DNA of 64,000 nucleotides, taken from assembly GCA_027943245.1 (NCBI GenBank), contig JANDJZ010000052.1, forward strand, positions 1 through 64,000. Direction: 5' to 3'. The position numbers and the translations under genes were made by a program. The DNA is from Acanthamoeba sp. SK_2022b (lineage: Eukaryota; Discosea; Longamoebia; Acanthamoebidae). Below the pieces are notes generated by a model. The model worked only from the letters and a program-made list of their open reading frames with translations. It did not search any database and was not told the DNA's origin. Positions 32,923-44,447 of the stretch are shown here, one piece after another. The stretch's first letter is position 1, and each line of letters begins with the position of its first letter.

Positions 32923-35354
32923 ATGGCCGTAGTTTCGGCCTGTGGGGTGAGGCGCTTGACTCCGTCGAGCCGGACAACTCCTCCTGGAGCAAGGTGGTGC
33001 AGAGTTCTCCCTCAATCTTTGGTTGTCGCATCAATGCACAGACCAGCGGTGCCGCGACGGGAGGCTGAAGCCGAGCTGGCAGAGGCATGGGCGCATGACG
33101 AGCAGAGGGAGCGAGAGCGATTGTTGCCCTCCTCCAGCGCTTCGACACACGGCCTGCTGAGCAGCCTGGGACGGCAGGCCAAGCCTGCTTCGTTGGAATC
33201 TCTCCAATCCTCATCTTCATCTTCATCTTTAGTTTGGGGCGCCGAGGTGAGAGTCGAAGAAGTTAGGGCCTGGTGGTGGTCTGTAAAGCTGCCATTCGTG
33301 GGCGGAGGCGACAACACTGCCGTTCCCAACGACGGGGTTTATGGAGAGGTGCTTGAAGATGAAGATGGAATCTCAATGCAAGACAAACGATGGCTGCTAC
33401 GCGGCATCAAGGCCAGGGCGCAACCGGGGCGACTGCTGGCCATCCTGGGACCCTCTGGTGCCCCTCTCATTCTCTTTGCTTTTTCCACTTCCTCCCCCAA
33501 CAGCTCAATGAGTAATGTGGGCAGGGAGCGGGAAGACGACACTGTTGAACGTCATGGCCGGGAGGGTGGAGCACGGTTCATCGATGGGCCTGCTCACACG
33601 CTTGGGCATCCAGGGCCGCGTCCTCTATAACGACATCGCCCTCGCGCCACAAGAGGTACAGTAGGCCACACGCACACCACACGGCCAAGTCCATTGGGGA
33701 GATTGACGCTACGATCGACCACCAGGCCAGGCAGGTGGTGGGCTATGTGCTGCAGCACGACCATCTGCTTCCCTACCTCACAGTCCGCGAGACCCTGCGC
33801 TACGCCGGCTACCTACGCCTGCCCCGCAGCTTGCCCCGAGAGCGCAAACTGCAGATCGTGCGTGCCCGTCTGCACGTGTGCGTGTGCGCTTGCGTGTGCT
33901 CATCGATGAGCGGTGCGCGCGGTGATGGGCTCAGGTGGAGGAGGTGATCTTGGAGTTGGGCCTGAAGGACTGCGCTAACCGCCGAGTGGGCGGCGACGGC
34001 GCGCACGGCATCTCCGGTGGCGAACGGCGTCGCGTGTCCATCGGCATTCAGGCACGCCCTCTCTTCCCACTCCACCCCACTCCCAATGCCCCACCTCCTC
34101 TCTCTCTCTCTCACACACACACACCCTTTTCACTACATGGCCTCCCGTTTTGCGTCTGTGCTGCCGATCTGCCGGGACCACAGATGCTCACAGATCCAGG
34201 TAAGGCGCCTTGCCTGGCCCACCCCTCCTTTGGCCACAGGTGGCTGAACCGGCCCGAGCCTGAGCGCGCGTGTATGCGTGAATGCGCGTGCTGGCGGGGC
34301 CAGGCGTGCTGTTCTTGGACGAGCCAACGTCGGGCTTGGACAGCTACACGGCCAACAAACTGATGTCGACACTGGCCGACCTCGCGCACCAGGGGCGCAC
34401 GATCGTGTGCACCATCCACCAGCCACGCTCGGACATCTTCCAGTTGTTCGACGACGTCATGCTCCTCTCCAAAGGTGTCGAAGCGCTTCACACGCACACA
34501 CCACACCACACCACACCACACCACACCACACCACACCACACCACACCACACCACACCACACCACACCACACCACACCACACCACACCACACCACACCACA
34601 CCACACCACACCACACCACACCACACCACACCACACCACACCACACCACAGCGCGCTCACGATACATCGCGACATGACACACAGGGCATCAGGTGTATTA
34701 CGGGCCCGCGCAGGAGATGCTGGGCTACTTCGAGGGACTGGGCTACGTGTCCCCGAAGCACACGAACCCGGCCGACTTTGCGCTGGACCTGATCGCCATC
34801 GACCTCCGCTCGCCCGCGGTCGAGCGCGCGTCCTACCAGCGCCTGGCCAAGCTCACCGCCCAGTACCGACACAGCGCGCGACGCGACGCCACCGCCCTCG
34901 AGACCCAGCCGCAAGCACAGGGACAGCAGCAGCAGCACAGCAAGGAGGCGCGCGATCGCATCTTCAACCAGATGAAGCAGCAGCACGTCAGCGTCGTTGT
35001 GCAGACGCTGGTGCTTGTGGCCAGGTACAGGGAGGCCGCCGTCCGCCAAGTCCCAAGCCTCCTAAGCGTCTTTGTGCGCGCGCAGGGCGTTCACGAACCT
35101 CGTGCGGGACAAGATGGTGATCATGGTCCGGCTCATCGAAGCGCTACTCATGGGCTTATGCGTGGTACGCACATTCGCGTGTGTGTTTCACCTACTGGCT
35201 GGCTCACTGTGGTGTGGGGGGGTTGACAAGGGGGGCATCTTCTACCAATTGGAGACGGACAACGTGGCTTCCCTGCGCAGCCGGTCTGCCTCGCTCTATT
35301 CCATCGTCGCACTTCAACCCTACTTGATCATGCTTGCCACTATCGTGCAGTGTA

Positions 35355-35424
<70 letters not shown>

Positions 35425-36419
35425 CGCGAATGGCACACCTTGTTCCTAATCCGATGGCATGCATGCAGATGAGAGCGAGCTCAAGGTGTTCAGCCGCGAG
35501 TACTTTGATAACATGGTGGGCGTCGTGCCCTACTACGTGGCCATGCTGCTGACCTCATTCCCGTTCTCCGCGGTCCTCCCGTCGGTCTTCTGTTCCATCG
35601 TCTATTGGATGACCGGCCTCAGAGCAGAGTGGGACGCCTTCCTCTGGTTCCTCTTGGTCATGACGTAAGCGTGCCCCCTTGTCTCGCTCAATCGCCTATG
35701 TATGTAAGTTGATGTCCACACAGCTTACCCCCCACACACAATCGCACACCGAAGTATCATGCAATATACGCTCGAGGCTCTGGGCTATGCGTGTATCGCT
35801 CTCATCCGCATTCTCGGGCCTGCCTCCCTCGCCGGTAATTCGTTTGCCACCTTCTGGACTGCGACTGCAGGTACGCACGCACGGCACCGATGCCCGCCCA
35901 CCTCCAAATATAAGGTTGCCGGCTACTTACGCTCTTGATTCAATGTTGTGGCCACATAGGCTTCCTGCTCAACCCGATATCGTTCCCCGTCTACCTTCGT
36001 TACATCGGTACGTCGTCCAACTTCGACTCTGGCTTAGCCACACACAAACGTACACATCCCATTCGTCATTCCTATCAACCAACGAACTTCGCGCAGGCTA
36101 CACGTCGCCCTTCCAGTACGCCTACGCCGCCCTTGCGGTGATCGAATACAAGGGCAACGAATACGACTGCCCCTACCCGCCCGACAACCCTGTCTGTCTC
36201 AACTTTGAGGGTAGGCCTCTTTGTTCTCCCGTTCATCTCTTCAAACGACGTGTGTTGTTCACTGTGAGTGGTGTTGCTGTTGCAGGAAACTACATCCTGG
36301 CGCAGCAGCACCTGATCTTCGATGACCTGCTGCCGAACCTGCTTATCTTAGGGTCGATGGCCCTGGGCTTTCGCATTATCGGCCTTCTCATCCTCGTCCT
36401 CGTCAAACACAAACCATAA
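32923..36419 (+). CDS. ABCG-family half-transporter
   Basis: Half-size ABC exporter of the White/ABCG type: one nucleotide-binding domain followed by about six membrane helices; must dimerise to act. Substrate unknown, possibly lipid or sterol. The NBD includes [20 protein letters not shown], Walker A (GPSG|AGKTTLLN spliced near 33.46-33.53 kb), the Q-loop region [20 protein letters not shown], the signature [14 protein letters not shown], Walker [15 protein letters not shown] and the H-switch [19 protein letters not shown]. Membrane part: [58 protein letters not shown] and [40 protein letters not shown] precedes a short Cys-containing loop and the last helix, ending VLVKHKP. The start is uncertain: 32923 is the first methionine in the long N-terminal frame, and 33031 is an alternative. 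A spliced leader is also possible. Confidence 0.9.
34501..34650. repeat. (CCACA)30 pentanucleotide satellite
   Basis: Exactly 150 bp of uninterrupted CCACA, 30 copies, inside the ABCG intron between DDVMLLSKG and [12 protein letters not shown]. The translations on either strand (His/Thr/Pro or Val/Trp/Cys/Gly repeats) are artefacts. Confidence 0.97.
35356..35423. repeat. (CA)n dinucleotide microsatellite
   Basis: About 34 CA units in an ABCG intron starting a few bases after the donor that follows [10 protein letters not shown]. Coding resumes at the acceptor gcatgcag with [15 protein letters not shown]. Confidence 0.95.
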
Positions 36420-36460
36420 GAACAAAAGGAATAACAGTTTTTTATGACTTAAATAGAGAT

Positions 36461-36877
36461 TTAAGCAAGAAGCGAAAAAGGCCTCTTTGGCGGAAGTGGA
36501 GGCGACGGGCGGACAGACGGAGGAAAGAGCGAAGAGAGCAAGTGCGACATGGGGAACGCCGAAGAAGGCACCGAAGCAATCGATGACGTCGTCGACAATG
36601 AAGAGGACGAGGGCTGCCATGAAGGCACAGGCGGTTTAAACAATGGCTTGGAAGCAGCCTCGAACGGGAAAGAAGTGGCGGGCGGGACAACAGGCAGGTC
36701 AGTGGTGTAGGGACGCTTCGGCTTGCGCACCAGCTGATCTTCGTGGTCCACGTCGGCCTCGCCAGCTCCTTCTCTGTCATCGTCGCTGGCAGCAAGTTGC
36801 AAGTCGATCTTCCGCTTGCGCTTGCCTGGCCGGACCGGTAGGTCTTGATTGCTCACCGGTATTGCAAGATACAGCAT
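36461..36877 (-). CDS. Hypothetical low-complexity protein
   Basis: An open frame of 138 codons from ATG 36877 to a stop at 36461. It has a basic cluster (GKRKRKIDL) that could be a nuclear-localisation signal, an acidic middle and a Ser/Pro-rich end (LFPPSVRPSPPLPPKRPFSL). No domain is recognised. A possible intron (gtgagc...ccggccag, about 36836-36866) would change the start. It lies just 3' of the convergent ABCG gene and next to the AT-rich island. It may be a real small gene, a 3' exon of a gene whose start is lost, or chance. Confidence 0.3.
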   Translation of the reverse strand: MLYLAIPVSNQDLPVRPGKRKRKIDLQLAASDDDREGAGEADVDHEDQLVRKPKRPYTTDLPVVPPATSFPFEAASKPLFKPPVPSWQPSSSSLSTTSSIASVPSSAFPMSHLLSSLFPPSVRPSPPLPPKRPFSLLA

Positions 36878-36994
36878 TGGCTGGTTGAGCTTGCAGTGTC
36901 CACTGCAAGCCAACAAAACAATGCCACTGGACCAAGGCGGTCTCCTCTGGCCAACCCTGGGTGTTCCTTCATGTTGAGGCTGAGTGTACACCAA

Positions 36995-37500
36995 GGGAAA
37001 ATAGTGTTGAAAAATTAATGTTTTGTACTTGACAAATGTATTGGTTTACATGAAACAGTTGTGTTTTGATCTTCTAAACATTCAAAATATATGTACATCT
37101 CAGGGCTGGGGTGGAAGAACCAAGGTGCATTGGGTCAACACTTCTCTTGTACCTTGGTACATAAACTGAGTGTTCAGGAAAGAGACAGTGACTCTTTTTC
37201 TGTAGACCACACCTGTCTGGGAAGGTGTCCTAAATGTCTACAGCTGCAAGACTGCTGATTTACCTGTTTAAAACTGTAGACATTTTGTGTTGGGGCAGTG
37301 TCTCATTTTCCTTAACACTCATTTCATACAAAGTGATATTTTTACTTTTTTTCTTAACAGTCTGTTAGAGGCTGCCTCAACAAGACCTTGGAATGCACAA
37401 GCAGGCTAGAGAGGTTTTCCCCCAACCACTGGCGTGCCCCAAGGCTTCACAATGAGCTGTCCCTTGGTTCAATACCTAATTGCCCCTAATTAAAGGTCCT
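36995..37500. other. AT-rich gene-free island
   Basis: About 500 bp with base composition unlike the flanking exons and no open frame of note. It contains several inverted repeats: an 11-bp arm pair with one mismatch (accaaggtgca near 37123, tgtaccttggt at 37148-37158), plus the larger foldback listed separately. The motif GGTTCAATACC near 37467-37477 is only loosely like a Pol III B box. A decayed or short transposable element or a structured non-coding RNA are both possible; no target-site duplication could be assigned. Confidence 0.5.
37161..37327. repeat. Nested inverted repeats (foldback) in the AT-rich island
   Basis: The outer arms, about 37161-37190 (begins ataaactgagtgttcaggaa) and 37296-37327 (ends ccttaacactcatttcat), are imperfect reverse complements. 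Inside, aaatgtctacag (37232-37243) and ctgtagacattt (37274-37285) are perfect 12-bp reverse complements. A third copy of the core, ctgtagac, sits at 37200-37207, so alternative pairings exist. Confidence 0.8.
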
Positions 37501-37745
37501 GAATGGGCCGAGTGAGGGAGGACATGCTGACGTCAGCATAGGGTCTATAGTCCACAAACCACGAAACGAAACGAGGGAAAAGACGAAAAACTGTACAAAA
37601 CAGGCGTGTATTCATCCATGCTCTGATCTGACAGGACAGCCAAGGACGTCGGCAGGCGCGGTGGCATAAAGAGAATAGAAGATGGAAAGGGCTAAGTCTA
37701 CAAGAGGATGTACACACAGAGAGCTCGCTGGGGGCCACATGTCCT

Positions 37746-40700
37746 CTACTCGCGATTCACGTTGTAGTGCAAGGCGATCTTGGCGAGGAGGGCGTCGCAA
37801 GTCTTCTTGGCGTCTCCAAACAGCATCGACGTGTTGGGCTTGTAGAACACCGGGTTGGGCACATCCGCGTATCCGCCAGCGAGCGACCTTTGGCAATCGC
37901 GCGTGTCAGCTCAGGAGGCAACTTGACTTTGCTCTCCTCCATCGAGGGTGAGGGGCCAGTGGACTGCGGTACCTCTTCATGACGATGACGTTCTTGGCCT
38001 TCCAGACCTGAAGCACCGGCATGCCAGCGATCAGCGAGTTGGCATCCTCCTCTGCGGCCGAGTTGACTGTGTCGTTGGCACCGATCACCAGGGCCTGCGT
38101 CGGCAAAACCGATAGAAGCGGTTCAGCCGTCGGTGCGCGCAACCTTTTACCACATGGGGAGGGATGGCAACAAAACATCAAGGTTGACTTGTACCAGATC
38201 GGTCTTGGGGAAGTCTTCGTTGATCTCCTCCATCTCGTGCACGATGTCGTAGGGAATGGAGGCCTCGGCCAGCAACACGTTCAGTTGGCCTGCGCGGAAA
38301 GAGACGCGCAAAGGGGTGAGCAAAGCTCAGCTCGTGGGGGGGGGGTGTCATGGCTCATGGCCGAGGAGTCCATACCTGGCATGCGGCCAGCAACTGGATG
38401 GATGCCGAAACGAACGTCGACGTTGTTGTCGCGCAGAAGCTTGGTGATCTCGGCAATGGAGTACTGCGCCTTGGCCACGGCCATACCTTTGCGTGTACGG
38501 CAACGTGTGAGCGAATCAGACGAGCAGACAACAAGCAAACAGCGAACGCGCAGGGAGCACGCGCGTACCGTAGCCGGGAGTGATAATGACGCTCTTGGCG
38601 TTGGTCAGCATCTCGACGGCCTCGTCAACGTTACACTCTTGGACAGTGCCTGCGTGTGTGCGATACAATATGAGCGAGACCAGGCCAGGGAAATGAGCGA
38701 GCCGCAGGCGTGGTGGTGGTACCGGAGAGCTGAGCCTGGGGAGCGGTGCTGGTGCCGTAGCCGCCAAAGATGACGGACAGCAGCGGCCTGTTCATGGCCT
38801 TGCACATGATGTACGAAAGGATGGCACCCGACGAACCGACCAGAGCGCCGACGATTGTCAACAGGTCGTTGCCCAACATGAATCCTTCGGCACACAGGGC
38901 CCAGCCGCTGTAGCTGTTGAGCACGGTGATGACGACCGGCATGTCGGCACCTCCGATGGACGCGGTGGCGTGAGCGCCCAGCGCAAACGATGAGAGGGTC
39001 GAGTATCCCAGATAACCCAGACCTTGTGTGTCGCGTAAGGTGAGGGGTTGGTGAGCAGCGATTGGTTGCCATGCAACGCACTGAGCCAGGAGGAGGGGGC
39101 TCATACCGACAACCGGGTCGGTAGTGGCCATGAAACCGGCAAAGGCGCCCACGTTGGAGAGCGCAAGACCGGCATTGAGCGCGTTGCGTCCGGGAAGTTG
39201 CAGCGGCTTGGAGGCCAGTAGCCCCTGGGACGGTTGAGCGACGAACGATCAGCCACGAGCTCCGCACATTCTGGAGAGAAAGTGAGGCCCGTACCTGCAG
39301 CTTGGCGAACGCTGTAAGCGAGCCGGTGAAGGTCACGCCTCCGATGAACGTGCCCAGGAATATGGCTCCCTTCTGTACGTTGCCCATGGGGTCCATGACG
39401 AAGGAGTCGTAGTCAAGCATGTACTGCGCCACCGAGACGCCAACAGCAGCAAGACCGACCAAACTGATGCGGGCGAAGTAGGAGGCAAAGTGAGCACGCC
39501 GCCCCTGCGTGTGCGTGAGCGCGGGCGGGTTTACCTGTGGAAGCCGGCCACCAGCTGAGGCAGGTCCGTGATCGCGACCTTCTTGGAGATTGTCAAGCCA
39601 GTAGCAGCTCCGAGACCTAGCGGAGCGTACATACAACGTAGGCGGTGAGAGCAAGTCGTCGAGGCGGGAGGCCAGAAGGTGGAACCAGAGACAAGGGCCA
39701 TCTGGGCCAACACTTCAGGCGATGGCGCAATGTGACTCAGCGTGGCTGCAACGCCGATGGCCACTCCGACTTGCCCCAGTGTGTTGCCCAGCCTGGCGGT
39801 CTTTTGGTTGGACAAGCAGCTGCGCACACACGAAGCGGTGCGGTGATGAGCTGAGTCGTCAACAACCTTGACCGAAGGCGACTTGGGCGTTGTGGGACGT
39901 ACGCAAGGGCGCCGATGCAGGAAGCTGCCGAGACGAGACCGGCAAGGGAGTGGATGGATTGGGGACCGTAGATGGACTCCGCTGCCAGCGCTCCGCCAAT
40001 GAAGAGACCGGTGGGGATAGTGTACAAATAGCCGTAGTCCTTGGGGTCTCCCTCTCTCTTGAACATGTCGAGCATCCTGCCGGTCACCTGTACACGCATG
40101 TCGTAAACCTCTCTTCACTCAATTGCTTTCATAGCTTTCTGCTAACAGCCCTAGAACGAACCTTGAAGCCGCCGAACACATTCACGGCGGACATGTACAC
40201 GGCGCTGGCCGCCAGGAGGGTGGGGATGTCGTCGGGCAGATAGCTACCGCCCATGAGGTGCAGTCCGCCAATGCCCACCACGCCCGACACGGCATTGGTG
40301 ACTGACATCAGAGGCGAGTGAAGCGCGGGAGTCACGCCCCACACCACCTGGCGATTCGCCGACCACGCGGTGAGTGGGCGCCCACAAAACAACGGACAAT
40401 GACGAGGGCAATGACTTGAGAGTTCGAACCTGATAGCCAACAATGGAGGCCAAGGCGAACGTAGTCAGGGCAGAATCGAATCCAGGTGGTGAGAAGGTGC
40501 CCAACGCTGTGGGCGCAGGGAATAGGGAAGCCACGCGTTGTCAGCGCAACGCATGCCCCAAACAGACGCCGAGCGAACGAACCTAGCGCAGCGGAAAAGG
40601 CTGCTGACGTCAGAGTGACGTTCTTTAGCGCAGCCTTGTAGGGGTCCTGAACGATCTCCTCCTTCTTCAGCTCCTTCACGGCCTGATCCGCCGCTGCGGC

Positions 40701-42665
40701 GACGGCTGTTGGAGGTGGATTATCAGTGGGCGATCAACCGACCAATTGCGAAACTGAAACAGCAGGGCCGTACCTTGTGCTACCGCTTGCTGAGCGGGCT
40801 TGGGCGCAGGCCACACCAGCTGTCCGTTGTGGAGAATGATAGAACCGCGCACGACCTTGAAGTGATTGAGTGGAGTGATAAGTTAGACCAAATCAGCCAA
40901 GATGAAAAAGAAATAGAGATGGCTGAGCTTCACCTCGTCCTCCATGTTGATGCCGAATGCGCTCTTTGTCCCATCGGCAGGTGCCAGGGAGAGCAAGAAC
41001 TTGGTGATGTTGTTCGAGTAGAGGGTGGAGGACTGTGTGGGCAACAGGCTGGGAAGATCGGTGAGACCGATGCAAGTCACGTCCTGTAACCACCATGACA
41101 TTTCGAGAAGTGAGCACATGATTGCACGGCTCGAGCTGTGGCGGCGAAGTCGTCGTACATTGTAACTGTAGATCTCTCCCGGTCTGGTCACCTCAATGTT
41201 TCCTCCTGTCTCGGCGGCCAAGTCAACCAAGACAGAGCCAGGCTTCATAGCGTCCACCTGTCCAAGAGGAGTCAATAATCGTTGTCTTGTGCATGCGGGG
41301 AGACGAGAACGAAGCAATAGGCCGAACCATCGCTTTGGTGATCAGCCTCGGAGCAGGCTTGCCGGGAATGAGGGCCGTCGTGATGACAATGTCAACCTCC
41401 TGCGCAATCGACGACAGTTTAATTAACGGTCATCAGTGAGAGGGGAGCAAAAGGGGGGCTTTGACCTTGAGCTGCTTGGCAAACAGTGCCATTTCTGCTT
41501 CGATGAACTCTTTCGACATCTCTTTGGCATAGCCACCGCCTCCATCTCCCTCTTCCTTGATGAGCACCTCCAAAAACTCGGCGCCCAGGGATTGCACCTG
41601 CACGCGATCGGCATGAGCTACCAGTGTCAACGTGTACGCGCTGCGCTCGATCAAGGACGAGCAACGCACCTGTTCTTTAGCGGCAGGTCTGGTGTCGAAC
41701 GCTCGCACGATCGCGCCCATGCTCCTAGCCGTTGCAACGGCAGACAGACCAGCTACGCCTGCGCCAATCACCAGCACCTTTGCCGGCGGCACCTGTGCAG
41801 CGGTTGAGGGGGGGGGTTAGCCGTTGCGAGGGCTTGAGAGGAGCGGTGCGTAGTGTTCAAACCTTTCCCGCAGCCGTTATCTGGCCAGTGAAGTACCTGC
41901 CAAAGTGGTTCGCAGCAAGAACTGCACGTTTACGTTCATTGTGGGTGAGCGGTGGAGAGAAAGGAAGGGAAACGAAAAGAAAGGGGCGGGGTTAGGGGCA
42001 GTACCAACGGCCTTGTAGCCGGCAATGTTGGCCATGGAAGAGAGAGCGTCGAAGGTCTGAGCGCGCGAGATGCGAGGTATAGCATCCATAGCGAAAACGT
42101 TGAGCCCTTTCTTCTGCGCCACCATACGCTCGACGAGATCTTTGTTCTGGCCCGGCCACAGGAAGGAGATGAGGGTCGATCCATCCTTCAGCAGCTCGAC
42201 CTCATGCCTTCCGAGCTCTTTGTTCTCCAGCGGCGGCCTCACTTTGAGCACTATATCGGCCGCAGCGAGGGTCTCGGCTGAATTGCCAGCAATCTCAGCC
42301 CCATTAGCTATGTACTCGGCGTTGAGAAACTTCGCGTTGAAGCCGGCGTTGTCCTCGATTATGACCTTAAAGCCCTGCTTCGTGAGCAGCCCCGCGTTGG
42401 CAGGGCTCATCGCTACGCGTCGCTCGGTGTGGTGTATCTCTTTCGGTACACCGATCGTGAGTCGCGAGTAGGGCACGCCACCGCTGCTTGACGCTGAAGA
42501 TGCCGAAGATGGCTTGGACGAGAAGTACGCTCTTCCTGGCACGTAGTTGCCAATCCTCTTGCAGAAGGCTTGATAGGTTGAGGAGGGAGAGATTGCGGAC
42601 ACAGCTGACGACAGGCCCAGAGATCTTGCGCCCACCAAGGGTCGAAAGGCTCGGGAGGCCCTCAT
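37746..42665 (-). CDS. NNT: Mitochondrial NAD(P)+ transhydrogenase, alpha-beta fused
   Basis: Proton-translocating transhydrogenase of the inner mitochondrial membrane; couples proton entry to NADP+ reduction by NADH. The ATG at 42665 starts a presequence ([20 protein letters not shown]). The NAD-binding domain I follows: [54 protein letters not shown] and [20 protein letters not shown]. The membrane domain II occupies about 40.5-38.7 kb, e.g. [34 protein letters not shown] and [24 protein letters not shown]-binding domain III ends the protein: [60 protein letters not shown] and [20 protein letters not shown]. The final residues are LHYNVNRE. The order I-II-III in one chain of about 1,050 residues is that of animal NNT, not the permuted order known from some parasitic protists. 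Residues typical of each domain are intact. Confidence 0.96.
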
Positions 42666-43261
42666 CTCGCGTTCAACTCTTCGCTAGCTGGTTGGAGTAG
42701 TGTTAAATCTAAAGAGAACGCTGACCCTTTGGGGTCTTTATAACAGCCTAACACCAGACCAACACGACACAACGATAAACAGAGTGAACGTTTTAGATTA
42801 GTGATAGGCAGGGCCACAGAGAGACAAGCCAACACATCTTTCCACGCTCTCGAAGCAACACACAGCCATGACTTTCTGAGCGAGCCAGTACAACGCTTCT
42901 TCACTGCGCGTACATACCTGGTGTAGAAACCTTCTTGCTCAACGGGCCTTGCTGTTGTACGAGTAGTGGTGCTAATACGCTGTGTATCCACACGGCCAAG
43001 GCGTGTCTTTTCTGGGGGTGGTGTAAAACGTTCCTCCCTTCCAATTCACGTTCCAATCCGCCGCCATCCCATACCACCACTTTGATAAAGGGGCACCTTT
43101 GATTCTCATTGGCCGTAGCCACTACGCATTACAATTAACAAATTAAAATCGGCGCAGGCGCCTGCGTGAGAAAACAAGAACGTCGGGGAAGGTGATGTAA
43201 GTTGTGTTCAAAATTGTACAGAGTTGCCACAAAATGTTTGCCAAACGCTACCCTGCGCGGT
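42666..43261. other. Intergenic: NNT 5' region and nicotinamidase 3' flank
   Basis: 596 bp between two minus-strand genes. A donor-like ggtatgtacg near 42909-42918 (minus strand) could mark a 5'UTR intron of NNT. No supported coding exon was seen. Confidence 0.5.
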
Positions 43262-44447
43262 CTAGTTGCTGCTCAGCGCCCCTCGTTCCCTGCTCTCCTC
43301 CACGGCTGGTGAAGACGAAGATGCGGTTCGCTTCCTGTGAGCCTCGGCGGCGTGGTTGTTGTTGTCACTGTTGTATTCCTTTTCGTCGAGGAGCCTCTCC
43401 AACTCCTGGCTGCTGATGATCTTGACGCCCGCGTTTCGCATTTTGTTGCTCATGTTCTTGATTCCCTCATTGTCCACGCCCTTGCACCCATCCGACACCA
43501 CGGAGACGTTGTAGCCCAGCTCTCGACCCTCGAGCGCGGTGAAGGCGACACAGTAGTCCCACGCGATGCCGCACAGGTAGATGTCCTTGACGCCCTCGGC
43601 CCGCAGGATGTCGTGCAGGTTGGTCTTGTTGAGCTTGGCGTTGTCGTAGAACGCCGAATAGCTGTCGATGTTCGAGTTGGTGCCCTTCTTGACAAAGGTG
43701 TCGTCGTTCTCCACCTTGAGATCCTTGTGCAGCTTCCAGCCCCACGTTCCCTCTACGCAGTGCACGGGCCACAACACCTGCTCCATCTCTGGCAGCTTCT
43801 CAGGGCCCTGCACTCAAGAGAGCACAGAGGTTGGCCGCAGAACAACCGAAAGCGGTCGTGATGAGGGGCGAAGGGAGGGCCTCCTACCTGAAGCACAACG
43901 GTGTCGAACACCTTGGCCTGATCGCGCTTGATGGGCGACTTATCGTGGAATGGATGCTTGTCTACGTTGCTGATGAAGGAGCAATGATCCTCCGGGTGGC
44001 TGTCCAGAGTCCACACCACCTTTCGCCAGTAGTCGTGCGCTCGGAGCTTATTGACCTGGCGAAGAAGAAGATGTAAGCACTCCTCCTCTAATCTCATCCT
44101 TACAGCCGCGGCACGAGGAAAGCGTGACTCGGAACTATCACCGCCGCAATACACAACAGAAAACAGAAAGAAAGAGTGACCTACCACGGGAATAACGTCG
44201 AGGGCTTCGTGGCCAGATGGGCACGCTCTGATGGCCAGGCTCCCTTCGATGAAATCGTTCTGCAAATCAATGAGGAGGAGTGCAGCCGAAGATCTTTTGT
44301 GGGACCTCTTCGTGTGCGCCTTGTCACCAGAGTCGATCTGCAGAAGTAAATGAATTCATTTCAAAAATCATTTGTCAAGAACCGAAAATTTGGTCATCCA
44401 TGAATGAAAGGAACGCTTACCTGGGGTGTGCGTGATTTGTTCTCCAT
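43262..44447 (-). CDS. Nicotinamidase (isochorismatase-like hydrolase)
   Basis: Hydrolyses nicotinamide to nicotinate in NAD+ salvage. Exon 1 is a 27-base microexon (44421-44447, MENKSRTPQ) joined in phase 0 to exon 2 from 44337 (IDSGDKAHTKRSHKRSS), which carries LLLIDLQNDFIEGSLAI with the catalytic Asp. Next come VNKLRAHDYWRKVVWTLDSH with the metal-site D-x-H (DSHPEDH), PVHCVEGTWGWKLHKDL, KKGTNSNIDSYSAFYD typical of nicotinamidases, and the nucleophile Cys in GIAWDYCVAFTALEGRELGY. The stop is at 43262. About 35 C-terminal residues (Asn/His then Lys/Arg/Ser-rich) extend past the usual fold. The gene sits beside NNT in the same orientation. A general isochorismatase is less likely because the YSAF and W-D-Y-C-V motifs fit Pnc1. 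Confidence 0.9.

Noticed and set aside
34111..34792. Frames encoding long His-Thr-Pro or Val-Trp-Cys-Gly repeats
   Set aside because: They translate the (CCACA)30 intronic satellite; the ABCG protein is continuous only if this is spliced out.
37467..37477. GGTTCAATACC as a Pol III B box of a tRNA or SINE
   Set aside because: No matching A box, cloverleaf or acceptor stem was found around it.
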